Source of the DNA: Pseudomonadota bacterium
GTDB lineage: Bacteria; Pseudomonadota; Alphaproteobacteria; Rhizobiales; Hyphomicrobiaceae
Reading direction: 5' to 3'
Assembly (NCBI GenBank): GCA_021813195.1
Contig: JAKALI010000127.1
Location: 1-9,159, forward strand
Length of the DNA stretch: 9,159 nt
Shown here: positions 1 through 6,709 of the stretch, one piece after another
Position numbering within the stretch: position 1 is the first letter of the stretch
How the letters are laid out: the number at the start of each line of letters is the position of its first letter
The notes under the pieces: model-generated
What the model saw: only the letters and a program-made list of their open reading frames with translations
Databases searched by the model: none
What the model was told of the DNA's origin: nothing
Program-made: the position numbers and the translations under genes

Positions 1-291
1 AAGGTTGAAGCGGCATTCATTGAACTTGCCCCGGCGGCCCTTCGTAGGGCGGGCTCGAGCGCCGACGTGTTGCTCGATTCGCTGGAGGCATTGGGATTCA
101 ACTGTTATTTCTGCAGCTTGTACGAGCATCAGGACGCCTACGGATTGAGGTGGATTCGAGCGGACGTAAATGGAACATTCCTGCGCTTTGCGCGGGCACG
201 CCCGTTGCCGGCCACGTATGTTCAGGGTGACGTAATGGCAATCCATCAATCCACCGAATTGGGGGATGGCCTGCTGAAAGCGTTGTCCTGA
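1..291 (+). CDS. C-terminal part of a probable FkbM-family methyltransferase (5' truncated by window edge)
   Basis: The reading frame is open from the first base of the window to TGA 289-291, giving 96 residues with no start needed, so the gene enters from the left. The first residues (KVEAAFIELAPAALRRAG) followed by a leucine-rich helix and LEALGFNCYF resemble the C-terminal end of FkbM/Methyltransf_21 proteins, where a strand with a Glu, then 'P..L...G' and an 'L...G(Y/F)' segment follow the DVEGAE motif. That motif and the SAM-binding loop lie outside the window, so the assignment rests on the tail and on the neighbours, several of which are FkbM genes. A later in-frame GTG at 67 exists, but starting there would discard the family-like segment. 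The next gene follows after about 43 bases. It could instead be the tail of another Rossmann-type enzyme. Confidence 0.55.
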   Translation, partial: KVEAAFIELAPAALRRAGSSADVLLDSLEALGFNCYFCSLYEHQDAYGLRWIRADVNGTFLRFARARPLPATYVQGDVMAIHQSTELGDGLLKALS

Positions 292-334
292 AACGCGTTG
301 TTATTGCGCCAAAAATGTGAGACTAAAAGTCCAA

Positions 335-1081
335 ATGACCTTTAAATCAATCATTGAAAGGCCGCTTTACTATCTCCCGTCCTTGCACTCCGCCCTGCTG
401 ATACGGAGGCCGGTGCCGGATCTGAACAAGATCGTCTGGGTATCGATGATCAGTCGTGGTGATACTGTGCTCGATGTGGGAGCCAATCGCGGTCACTACA
501 CCGAGTTCTTTGCGCACAAAGTCGGTAGCAGAGGTATGGTTTACGCGTTTGAGCCCGTGGTGGAGTCCGTGAATGCGCTGCGGCTTCGATGTTCCGGTCT
601 TCGCAATGTCCGGGTAATACAGGCAGGGCTGTCTGACGAGACTGCCCGTCGACGGATATTCATACCGGGGAATGACTTGCAGCAGGCATCGCTTGCGCGC
701 CAGGCGAGCGGCTCATGGAGCAGATCTCAAGAAGTTCGTCATGAGGATATTGATCTCATCACGCTGGACTCTTGGGCCGTTCAGCAGCACCTGGAGCGGA
801 TCGATTTCATCAAGCTCGATGTGGAAGGCGCCGAGTACAAGGTTCTAAGAGGTGGTGCGGCGACCTTGAGGCGATTCCGGCCACTGATTTATATGGAGGT
901 TTGTAGTGACTGGCTGCAGGGTTTCGGCATCGAATTGAACCAGTTGATTCGCGAGTTGTCGGGCCTTGGTTACAAGAACGTTTATCGACCAATAATTGAG
1001 CATCGGCAGCTTCGGCTTCTGCCAGCGGATCTTCACGACGTGGAAAACGGTGATGTCCTGGTCAGCTGTCGGACCATTTAG
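335..1081 (+). CDS. FkbM family SAM-dependent O-methyltransferase
   Basis: Predicted to transfer a methyl group from S-adenosylmethionine to a hydroxyl, most likely on a sugar of the locus glycan. The family is named after the FK506 31-O-methyltransferase FkbM. Numbering from ATG 335 (248 residues), the SAM-binding motif I VLDVGANRG is at about 45-53. The acidic ribose-contacting residue lies in YAFEP at about 70-74. The family signature FIKLDVEGAEYKVLRG is at about 158-173, followed by a 'P.IYMEV' strand. All core motifs are intact and the length is normal for the family. An in-frame GTG at 317 would add six residues; neither start has a good Shine-Dalgarno, and ATG was preferred. The GT4 glycosyltransferase gene begins 23 bases downstream. 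No membrane segment or signal peptide is seen, so it is cytoplasmic. The family call is secure; the acceptor is unknown. Confidence 0.9.
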   Translation: MTFKSIIERPLYYLPSLHSALLIRRPVPDLNKIVWVSMISRGDTVLDVGANRGHYTEFFAHKVGSRGMVYAFEPVVESVNALRLRCSGLRNVRVIQAGLSDETARRRIFIPGNDLQQASLARQASGSWSRSQEVRHEDIDLITLDSWAVQQHLERIDFIKLDVEGAEYKVLRGGAATLRRFRPLIYMEVCSDWLQGFGIELNQLIRELSGLGYKNVYRPIIEHRQLRLLPADLHDVENGDVLVSCRTI

Positions 1082-1104
1082 AAATCCGTGCGGGCGGTAG
1101 ACCG

Positions 1105-2253
1105 ATGAGAATTCTCACCTTGTCGAGCTGTCCGCTCGATCCCATGCTCGGATCCGGGAAAACACGATTGAGATGGTCGCAGGGTCTACGAGCGCTCGGA
1201 CACGAAGTGGACGTGTTCGAGCCGCGGGACTTCGAATGGTGGCACGGCGCGAGTCGGGCGCTGCGATTTCGGCAGGCGTTGGGCGCCGTCGGCTTTGTAA
1301 GGGCGCAACTTGGTAGGCGCCACTATGACCTGGTCGAGTTTTTCGGCGGTGAATTCGGGCTGGCCACGGAACGGCTGTCGCGCGAGCGGCGGCGCCCTTT
1401 CATTGTTGCGCACACCGACGGCTTTGAGTTGCTCGCAAGCGAGCGGGAGCGCGAGTATGACCCTCTCCCTTGCACAGTTTTTGGCCGTTTGCGGGGGTGG
1501 TACCGGGAGCAGACGCACAATCGGCTTTCACTAGCGGCTTTTTCCAATGCTGATGCATTTGTTACCGGCTGCGAACTCGATCGTAGGCGTGTGATTGAGA
1601 TGCAGCTATTTTCGCCGAGCCGTACTGCGGTCATTTCCCCTGGCCTGGACGACGAGTATCTATCGGCTGCGCGCGAAACTCCGAAGGAGCGGCGAGTTGC
1701 TTTTACCGGTTCGTGGATATCCCGCAAGGGCATAAGAAACGTCGTCGAAGTGATGAATCTGGTTCTGGGTGAAAAGCCCGAACTGCATCTCGATCTGTAT
1801 GGCACAGGAGGCGGCGAGGCAATCCTGCGTCACTTTTCTCAGTCCGTGCGCCAGCGGATCGCCGTGCACGGACGCCTGACGAACCGGGAGATCGCGGACG
1901 GCCTGTCCCGGGCCTGCATATTTTTCTTTCCCTCGCAGTACGAAGGATTCGGGATGGCGCTCGCCGAGGCGATGGCCTGTGGCTGTGCGCCAGTCACGAC
2001 TCCTACTGGATTCGGCGCGGAGCTACTTGACGGAGACGAGGCCCTGGTGTGTGCGTTCGACGATACGTCGGCGATGCGGCGAGCCGTACTTACTCTGCTG
2101 GATGACGAGAGTCTGCGCTCACGCATCGCGGCGGCCGCAAGAAAGCGCGTTCACTCCCTTGCCTGGACGACGCAGATTGGCAAGCTGGAGGCCACCTACC
2201 GGTCTTGGCTGGAGGCGAGCGCTATGGATGGCAAACGGAGGGCGAGTGCTTAG
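1105..2253 (+). CDS. Glycosyltransferase family 4 (GT-B fold)
   Basis: A 382-residue protein with the architecture of retaining GT4 enzymes, which move a sugar from a nucleotide-sugar donor to a growing glycan at the inner membrane face. The N-terminal domain opens with a strand and glycine-bearing loop (MRILTLSSCPLDPMLGSGKT) and 'LRALGHEVDVFEP'. HTD at 103-105 fits the usual histidine region between the lobes. In the C-terminal donor domain, FTGSWISRKG (about 200-209) is the donor-phosphate loop, and EGFGMALAE at 280-288 gives the E-X7-E motif with both glutamates, followed by MACGCAPV and 'GFGAELLDGDEALV'. Length is typical. ATG 1105 is the first start after the preceding gene and gives a correct N-terminus. 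Its last 26 bases overlap the start of the next FkbM gene, which implies coupled translation. Donor and linkage cannot be read from the sequence. Confidence 0.92.
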   Translation: MRILTLSSCPLDPMLGSGKTRLRWSQGLRALGHEVDVFEPRDFEWWHGASRALRFRQALGAVGFVRAQLGRRHYDLVEFFGGEFGLATERLSRERRRPFIVAHTDGFELLASEREREYDPLPCTVFGRLRGWYREQTHNRLSLAAFSNADAFVTGCELDRRRVIEMQLFSPSRTAVISPGLDDEYLSAARETPKERRVAFTGSWISRKGIRNVVEVMNLVLGEKPELHLDLYGTGGGEAILRHFSQSVRQRIAVHGRLTNREIADGLSRACIFFFPSQYEGFGMALAEAMACGCAPVTTPTGFGAELLDGDEALVCAFDDTSAMRRAVLTLLDDESLRSRIAAAARKRVHSLAWTTQIGKLEATYRSWLEASAMDGKRRASA

Positions 2254-3037
2254 ATCATCGCTTGAGCGGTTGAGCCGCGGGGTGGTGCTCAAGCGCCGGC
2301 TTCCCGCCGAGTTCGGAGGCTTGGCGCTCTTCGTGTCTCCCGACGCTTCCCTGAAGTACTGGAAGCGGGATCTTCGGAAAACCGATTCCGCTTTGCTCGA
2401 TGCCGCGAAATTGCTGGTCGGCCCCGGCGATGTTGTCTGGGACGTCGGGGCCAACATCGGTTTGTTCAGTTTTGCCTCGGCCGGATTGGCTGGAAAAAGT
2501 GGACGGGTGCTGGCGATAGAACCTGACCCCTGGCTTGCGGATCTTCTGCGGAGGTCGGTCGATCTCAACTGGAACTCTGGTTGCTCCGTTGACGTATTGT
2601 CGGTCGCGGCTGGTGGTCAGATGGGAGTTGCGGTTCTGAACATCGCGCGGCGGGGCCGGGCGACCAATTTCATCGCGGGACATGAACCCTCAACGCAGGC
2701 CGGCGGTGTTCGTAGCGTGGTGAATGTGGTGTCAATCACCTTGGATTGGCTGCTCCACCATTGGGCTGCGCCGTCAGTCGTCAAGATCGACGTCGAAGGC
2801 GCGGAAGCGTCGGTGCTGCAAGGCGCGACAAGATTGCTTCGGGACATCCGCCCAAGAATCATGTGCGAGGTGTCGGACGCGAATCGAGAGGAGGCCACGG
2901 CGATTCTGAGAGGCGCGGGTTATACCTTGCACGATGCCAGTGCGCCGGCAGGCGCTTCGCCGCAGCTCTCGCAATGCGCTTGGAATACCATCGCGTTGCC
3001 TGTCGGCGGCACCGTCGGCAAACGCGGGTCTCCGTAA
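2228..3037 (+). CDS. FkbM family SAM-dependent O-methyltransferase
   Basis: A second complete FkbM-type methyltransferase, 269 residues from ATG 2228. Motif I VWDVGANIGLF is at about 70-80, the acidic loop LAIEPD at 95-100, and the signature VVKIDVEGAEASVLQG at 184-199, then 'IRPRIMCEV', and the chain ends in the family-like WNTIALPVGG. The open frame runs further upstream (to 1979), but that part lies inside the glycosyltransferase gene and shows no methyltransferase character, so the start was placed at ATG 2228. A GGAGG at 2211-2215 lies 12 bases before it. GTG 2246 is an alternative, but the GGAGGG just upstream leaves only 3 bases of spacing. It overlaps the previous gene by 26 bases. 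The same frame stays open for 52 codons after the TAA, ending exactly at the next gene's start. Cytoplasmic; the target is presumably a different sugar hydroxyl from that of the 335 gene. Confidence 0.9.
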   Translation: MANGGRVLRSSLERLSRGVVLKRRLPAEFGGLALFVSPDASLKYWKRDLRKTDSALLDAAKLLVGPGDVVWDVGANIGLFSFASAGLAGKSGRVLAIEPDPWLADLLRRSVDLNWNSGCSVDVLSVAAGGQMGVAVLNIARRGRATNFIAGHEPSTQAGGVRSVVNVVSITLDWLLHHWAAPSVVKIDVEGAEASVLQGATRLLRDIRPRIMCEVSDANREEATAILRGAGYTLHDASAPAGASPQLSQCAWNTIALPVGGTVGKRGSP

Positions 3038-3192
3038 TGGAATCGCGCTCGACGCTTCGCGCTCGCAACGTTACGTGGCCCGCCGCGTACGAGACGGTTC
3101 CTCGGTCCGAAGTGGCGCCTTTCGCAGGACCTACACCACGAACGCTTCGGGCAGCAAGAAATCCGTTACCTTGTGGTGCGTGATTGGCCCAT

Positions 3193-4305
3193 ATGAGAGA
3201 GCAGCTTCAGCTTGTCCAGCTGGTCCCCAAACTCAGTTTGCTTGTGGACGGGGTCGCGGATTACGCCGCAACGCTCGGGGAAGCACTGCAGTCTGGAGAG
3301 CAGGTCCCGTCGTGGTTTCTGGGCGGCGACCCGCTGGATGTGCAGGCCCGCGCCGGCTGGCGCGAATGCTCAAGCAGGATCGAAAGGCGTTCCGCGGACG
3401 GGCTTCTTGCCGCGCTCGAGGACATTGCCGGGCGGCAGAGCGGCGGCAAGGAGATGGTTGTCCTGCTGCACTATGTGAACTATGGCTTTGCGGCGCGGGG
3501 CTGCCCGTTCTGGCTGGTCAGCGGGCTGGGGCGCTGGAAACGCCGCAATCCACGCGCACGCTTGATCACCATGTTTCACGAACTCTACGCATTTGGCCCG
3601 CCGTGGCGAAGCTCCTTCTGGTTGTCGCCGGCGCAGCGCTATCTTGCGCGCAGGCTATGGCACATGTCCGATAGCGCCGTGACCAACGTCGAGCGATACC
3701 GGCGCCAGCTCTGTCGATGGTTGCCGGCTAGCGAGAAAAAGGTCTCGTTGATGCCGGTTTTTTCCAACGTGGGAGAGCCCGGCGGGCCGACCGCCTGGAG
3801 CGCGAGACCCGGGCGGCTGGTGGTGTACGGCCGACCCGGGGCGGCGAATCGGGCCTACGGCCCCTTGCGCGATCAGTTGCTGCAAGCCTGCGAAAGGCTC
3901 CAGATCGAGGAGATCGTCGATATCGGCTCTCGTGCCGCACCACCGCCGGCGAGGATCGGAAGCATTCCGGTCTCTTCACGCGGCCACCTGCCGAGTTCGG
4001 GCATCGGCGCGGTGCTCGGAACAGCCAAGGCAGGATTCATCGACTATCCGAGCGACCTCTTGGGAAAGTCCACGGTGTTCGCCGCCTACGCTGCGCATGG
4101 GCTTGTGCCGGTCGTATCGTGGTGCCGCGGGGAGGACGAGCCGGGCCTCGCCGAGGGCGTGAACTACTGGGTGCCGTCGCCGAATAACCAGCGTTCCTTG
4201 GACTTTGAGTCGATCGCGGCCAAGGCATCTGCATGGTACTCGGACCATCGCCTGGATATTCAGGTCCGGGAGTACGCAAGGAAACTTCGCGGTACGGTGA
4301 GCTGA
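3193..4305 (+). CDS. Divergent GT-B-type glycosyltransferase lacking the E-X7-E motif
   Basis: A 370-residue soluble protein from ATG 3193. LSLLVDGVADYAATLG (about 15-29) matches the N-terminal acceptor-side loop of GT-B enzymes (compare 'GVGDYA.. LA'). HYVNYGFAARGCP (93-105) and FHELYAFGPPW (128-138), then TNVERYRRQL (164-173) and VSLMPVFSNVGE (184-195), follow the usual glycosyltransferase order of HxxxxY loop, receptor-like 'T', linker and interdomain strand. In the C-terminal half, where GT4 enzymes carry E-X7-E, it has YPSDLLGKSTVFAAYAAHGL (285-304), with no such glutamate pair. This resembles a set of glycosyltransferase-like proteins commonly found beside FkbM genes in polysaccharide loci. 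TTG 3184 is a possible earlier start; no clear Shine-Dalgarno precedes either. The stop overlaps the next start (TGATG at 4303-4307). Function as an active glycosyltransferase is likely but less certain than for the GT4 genes. Confidence 0.72.
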   Translation: MREQLQLVQLVPKLSLLVDGVADYAATLGEALQSGEQVPSWFLGGDPLDVQARAGWRECSSRIERRSADGLLAALEDIAGRQSGGKEMVVLLHYVNYGFAARGCPFWLVSGLGRWKRRNPRARLITMFHELYAFGPPWRSSFWLSPAQRYLARRLWHMSDSAVTNVERYRRQLCRWLPASEKKVSLMPVFSNVGEPGGPTAWSARPGRLVVYGRPGAANRAYGPLRDQLLQACERLQIEEIVDIGSRAAPPPARIGSIPVSSRGHLPSSGIGAVLGTAKAGFIDYPSDLLGKSTVFAAYAAHGLVPVVSWCRGEDEPGLAEGVNYWVPSPNNQRSLDFESIAAKASAWYSDHRLDIQVREYARKLRGTVS

Positions 4306-4529
4306 TGCTGCGCCGATCGGCAAGTCACCTGTCTAAGGGAACTTGGGAAGGTCAGGAGGATTCGCAGAGGTTGGTCGCCGGAAGGCACTACATCGTACTG
4401 AATGACAAGATTCGCAGCTCAGGTATTTTGCAACTGCAAAATGTGGCAAACTACGAAAATATATGGTATCGAGCGCATTCATTAGCCTTGCAGGCCAAGA
4501 ATCTCGAGGATCGTCTCCGCCATGGATAG
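4305..4529 (+). CDS. Small protein of unknown function (74 aa)
   Basis: I do not recognise this protein. It is placed as a gene because of its junctions: its ATG shares one base with the upstream TGA (TGATG), and its TAG lies eight bases inside the next ORF, whose ATG is at 4522. That is what a translationally coupled gene looks like. The product is hydrophilic, with no membrane segment or signal peptide, starts MLRRSASHLSKG and ends in a charged, probably helical stretch, 'HSLALQAKNLEDRLRHG'. Base composition changes inside it: from about 4380 it is much more AT-rich than the gene before it. It could be a true accessory protein, a fragment of a longer gene cut by recombination, or a chance frame across an intergenic spacer. 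No Shine-Dalgarno is convincing (only GGTGAG at 4296-4301). Confidence 0.4.
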   Translation: MLRRSASHLSKGTWEGQEDSQRLVAGRHYIVLNDKIRSSGILQLQNVANYENIWYRAHSLALQAKNLEDRLRHG

Positions 4530-5207
4530 GAAGATGGGGCCTTTTGCGTACCTAAGGAAAGAGGCGATACCAGTAACGATAATTGGCGGCCCTTTCCGAG
4601 GGGCGCGAATGATGTTAAAGCTCGCTTGTTCGAAGAGAAAGATTCTTGGCGTGTACGAGCATATGCTCAACCCATGGTTAAGACGCGTCCTTCCGTCAGT
4701 TCAAGTTGTTTGGGATATAGGAGCGAATGACGGATATTTTACTTATGGGTGCGCTCACATGTCATGCAAGGACACCAGAGAGAACCCTATGTGGTTGCGT
4801 TTGAACCAGCCGCCGCCGTACGCGATGTTCTCACCATTCCGGCGCACTGGTCGCAGTACGCAAGAACGCGTTTTGAATTTAGTCCCTTGTTTGTCGGTGC
4901 GACATCAAACGACACGACAGTAGCGCTTGATCAGTTTTACGGTCAGCGACCATTTCTGCACGGTAAGCCATCATTGATAAAAGTGGATGTGGAGGGCGCA
5001 GAAATTGAAGTCCTTCATGGAGCGAGATTGTTACTGGAGCACCCTCATCAATGGGTCGTGGAGGTGCACGGCGATCAACTATTGGACCCAGTGCTTCGTG
5101 TCTTTTCCATGGTAAACAGGGCAGTCGAGGTTGTTCCACTAAAGCCGCACTGGCTTCTTGGACCGGAGACGCGTGTTATTCCTACCTGCTGGGTCACGAC
5201 GCGATGA
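4522..5207 (+). pseudogene. FkbM family methyltransferase split by a frameshift
   Basis: Two overlapping frames together encode one FkbM methyltransferase. The first, from ATG 4522, gives a typical FkbM N-terminus (PFRGARMMLKL, 'LGVYEHML') and motif I VVWDIGANDGYFTYG (encoded at about 4705-4749), then loses similarity and stops at 4921-4923. The second frame carries YVVAFEPAAAVRDVL from 4788 and the signature LIKVDVEGAEIEVLHG at 4974-5021, ending at TGA 5205-5207. A stop in the second frame at 4728-4730 and the position of VVAFEP place the shift between about 4741 and 4790. Loss of one base (or gain of two) there would explain it. Joined, the product would be about 228 residues, normal for the family. 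GAGGA at 4506-4510 lies 11 bases before ATG 4522. It may be a real inactivated gene, a phase-variable one, or a sequencing error; no long homopolymer is seen at the junction. Confidence 0.85.
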
Positions 5208-5272
5208 GAATGTCTCGCTTATCCAGAAAGCTGGGCTGCGTGGTTAGATCGTCTCGCGGATGCCGATAGACG

Positions 5273-6709
5273 ATGGGGGAGAATCTCGGATATCTGCTGG
5301 TGCCCATCGCGTTAGCCGCGCTGGTGGTTTCGGCGAAGCACTGGCGCGGGGCCACCGCAGCCGTGATGGTTTTGCTCATTTTTGAGGGCGCATTGCGTAA
5401 GTGGGTGCTACCCGAGGCGCAGACCGCGATTTACCTGGCGAAGGATATAGTGCTCCTGGGCGCCTATTTCGGGTTCATCGCCGCGAAGGGTGTGGCCACA
5501 CCCGTTCCAGAAGCGAGTCCGGTACTTGCCCTGGTAGGTATGGCAGCCGTCTATGGGGCGTTGGAGATCATGAATCCGGCGCTGCCGTCGGTTACGCTGG
5601 GTTTTGTTGGATGGAAGTCTTATTTCTTCTATGTGCCCCTGGTGTTCCTGGTGCCTCATCTGTTCAGTTCGTCGGAGCAGATGCTCCGCATCCTGAGGCG
5701 CTATGCCCTGCTCGGCCTTCCGATCGCCGCTTTGGGCGGAATGCAGTTCTACAGTCCCGCAGACAGCGCAATCAATACATACGTACAGCACCAAGGGGAC
5801 GCCACGGCTACGGTCTTGTTCGGAGAGGATTTCAACCGAGCCCGCGTAGCGGGAACATTCGCGTTTATCTCGGGCTACACGGCCTATCTCACCGTACTCG
5901 CATTGTTCATTGTCGGATTACTTGCGGGAGTCAGGTGGCAGGCAAAAGGAAATGTCGCGCTGTACTTTACGCTCGGCGCAGCGCTTGTCGCAATGTTCAC
6001 AACTGGATCCCGTGCTCCCGTGTATTCGCTGCTGCTTGCGGCGCCGGTCTATCTTCTGTTCAGTGCCAAAACCGGGGATCTGTCAGTTGGGTCCGCATTG
6101 AAAGCCGCGATTGGGGTCATGGCATTGCTTGCTTCAATCTCATTCTTGGCGCCGGAGCCGCTCGACGCTTTTGTGCTTCGAGCGGATCAATCTGAAGATA
6201 CGGAGAGTCGATTCCTGGACACGATAGTGGAACCGTTTCAGATCTTGGATCAAGTGGGCGTGGCGGGGTTCGGGATAGGTGCCGCCCATCAGTCTGCCAG
6301 CTATCTGGTCGGCGACGGTTTTTCGTGGTGGACTAATGGCCTTGTTGTGGAGGCTGAAACGAGTCGGGTGATGCTGGAACTGGGGCCCCTAGGATTTATT
6401 TTAGTCTTTCTATTCAGAATATTGCTTGCGCTATCGGCACTGCGCGCGGCCCTGGCGTTGAAATTGAGAGCCCACCGCGCGCTGGCTCTCGTGATAGGGC
6501 TTTACTTAGTGCTTCAAGCGCTTGGATCAGTCATATTTAATCCCACCGCGGACATCTACTACTGGTTTGCGGCAGGGCTATTGTTCGCGCTATATCGTTT
6601 GGAGAGAGGGGTTACCACAGGGAGTAACGAAGTTGCGCGCGTACTCGTCTACGGCCATGGGCGAGAGCCCGGTGTGACTGAGGCCCGAAAGCGAAAACTG
6701 CAGGCATGA
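5273..6709 (+). CDS. Multi-spanning membrane protein, O-antigen polymerase/ligase-like (Wzy/WaaL-type)
   Basis: A 478-residue protein with about ten or more hydrophobic segments, for example near 7-21, 28-37, 57-70, 84-99, 115-130, 143-156, 195-222, 228-243, 250-264, 276-292, 370-397 and 403-423. Such proteins join lipid-linked repeat units in the periplasm or transfer the finished chain to an acceptor. Supporting marks are FEGALRKWVLP (37-47) with 'YLAKDIVLLGAY' (54-65), an arrangement seen in membrane proteins of exopolysaccharide loci; TTGSRAP (243-249), like the T.SR element of Wzy/ligases; a long extramembrane loop at about 293-365; and 'ETSRVMLELGPLGF' (362-375), like the conserved 'E.G..G' end of that loop. 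An in-frame TAG at 5267-5269 makes ATG 5273 the first usable start. Its TGA overlaps the next gene's ATG (ATGA at 6706). Polymerase versus ligase cannot be decided. Confidence 0.75.
   Translation: MGENLGYLLVPIALAALVVSAKHWRGATAAVMVLLIFEGALRKWVLPEAQTAIYLAKDIVLLGAYFGFIAAKGVATPVPEASPVLALVGMAAVYGALEIMNPALPSVTLGFVGWKSYFFYVPLVFLVPHLFSSSEQMLRILRRYALLGLPIAALGGMQFYSPADSAINTYVQHQGDATATVLFGEDFNRARVAGTFAFISGYTAYLTVLALFIVGLLAGVRWQAKGNVALYFTLGAALVAMFTTGSRAPVYSLLLAAPVYLLFSAKTGDLSVGSALKAAIGVMALLASISFLAPEPLDAFVLRADQSEDTESRFLDTIVEPFQILDQVGVAGFGIGAAHQSASYLVGDGFSWWTNGLVVEAETSRVMLELGPLGFILVFLFRILLALSALRAALALKLRAHRALALVIGLYLVLQALGSVIFNPTADIYYWFAAGLLFALYRLERGVTTGSNEVARVLVYGHGREPGVTEARKRKLQA

Noticed and set aside
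290..334. AACGCGTT palindrome in the first gap as an operator or terminator
   Set aside because: Only eight bases, no stem-loop with a following T run, and such short palindromes are expected by chance.
1323..1805. 160-codon minus-strand frame opposite the first glycosyltransferase
   Set aside because: Ser/Arg-rich antisense shadow of a clear GT4 gene, with no motif support.
3037..3183. 48-codon frame starting at a TAATG junction after the 2228 methyltransferase gene
   Set aside because: Composition is low-complexity (Arg, Pro, Ala), third-position GC is lower than in the competing frame, there is no Shine-Dalgarno, and no family resemblance is seen. The junction alone is not enough.
2934..3674. 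246-codon + strand frame across the 3193 glycosyltransferase gene
   Set aside because: It is very Arg/Ala-rich without recognisable motifs and overlaps two better-supported genes; typical of a shadow frame in GC-rich DNA.
4428..4467. TTGCAA followed by TATGGT as an internal promoter before the split FkbM gene
   Set aside because: The spacing between the hexamers is 28 bases, far from 16-18, and no better -10 lies at the right distance.
5204..5269. 21-codon ORF overlapping the end of the split FkbM gene (ATGA)
   Set aside because: Too short to support; it lies in the frame directly upstream of the membrane protein gene and is useful only because its TAG fixes that gene's start.
5401..6195. 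264-codon frame within the membrane protein gene
   Set aside because: It lies inside the hydrophobic protein's gene in another frame, and its product is a Gly/Arg-rich sequence lacking domain motifs.
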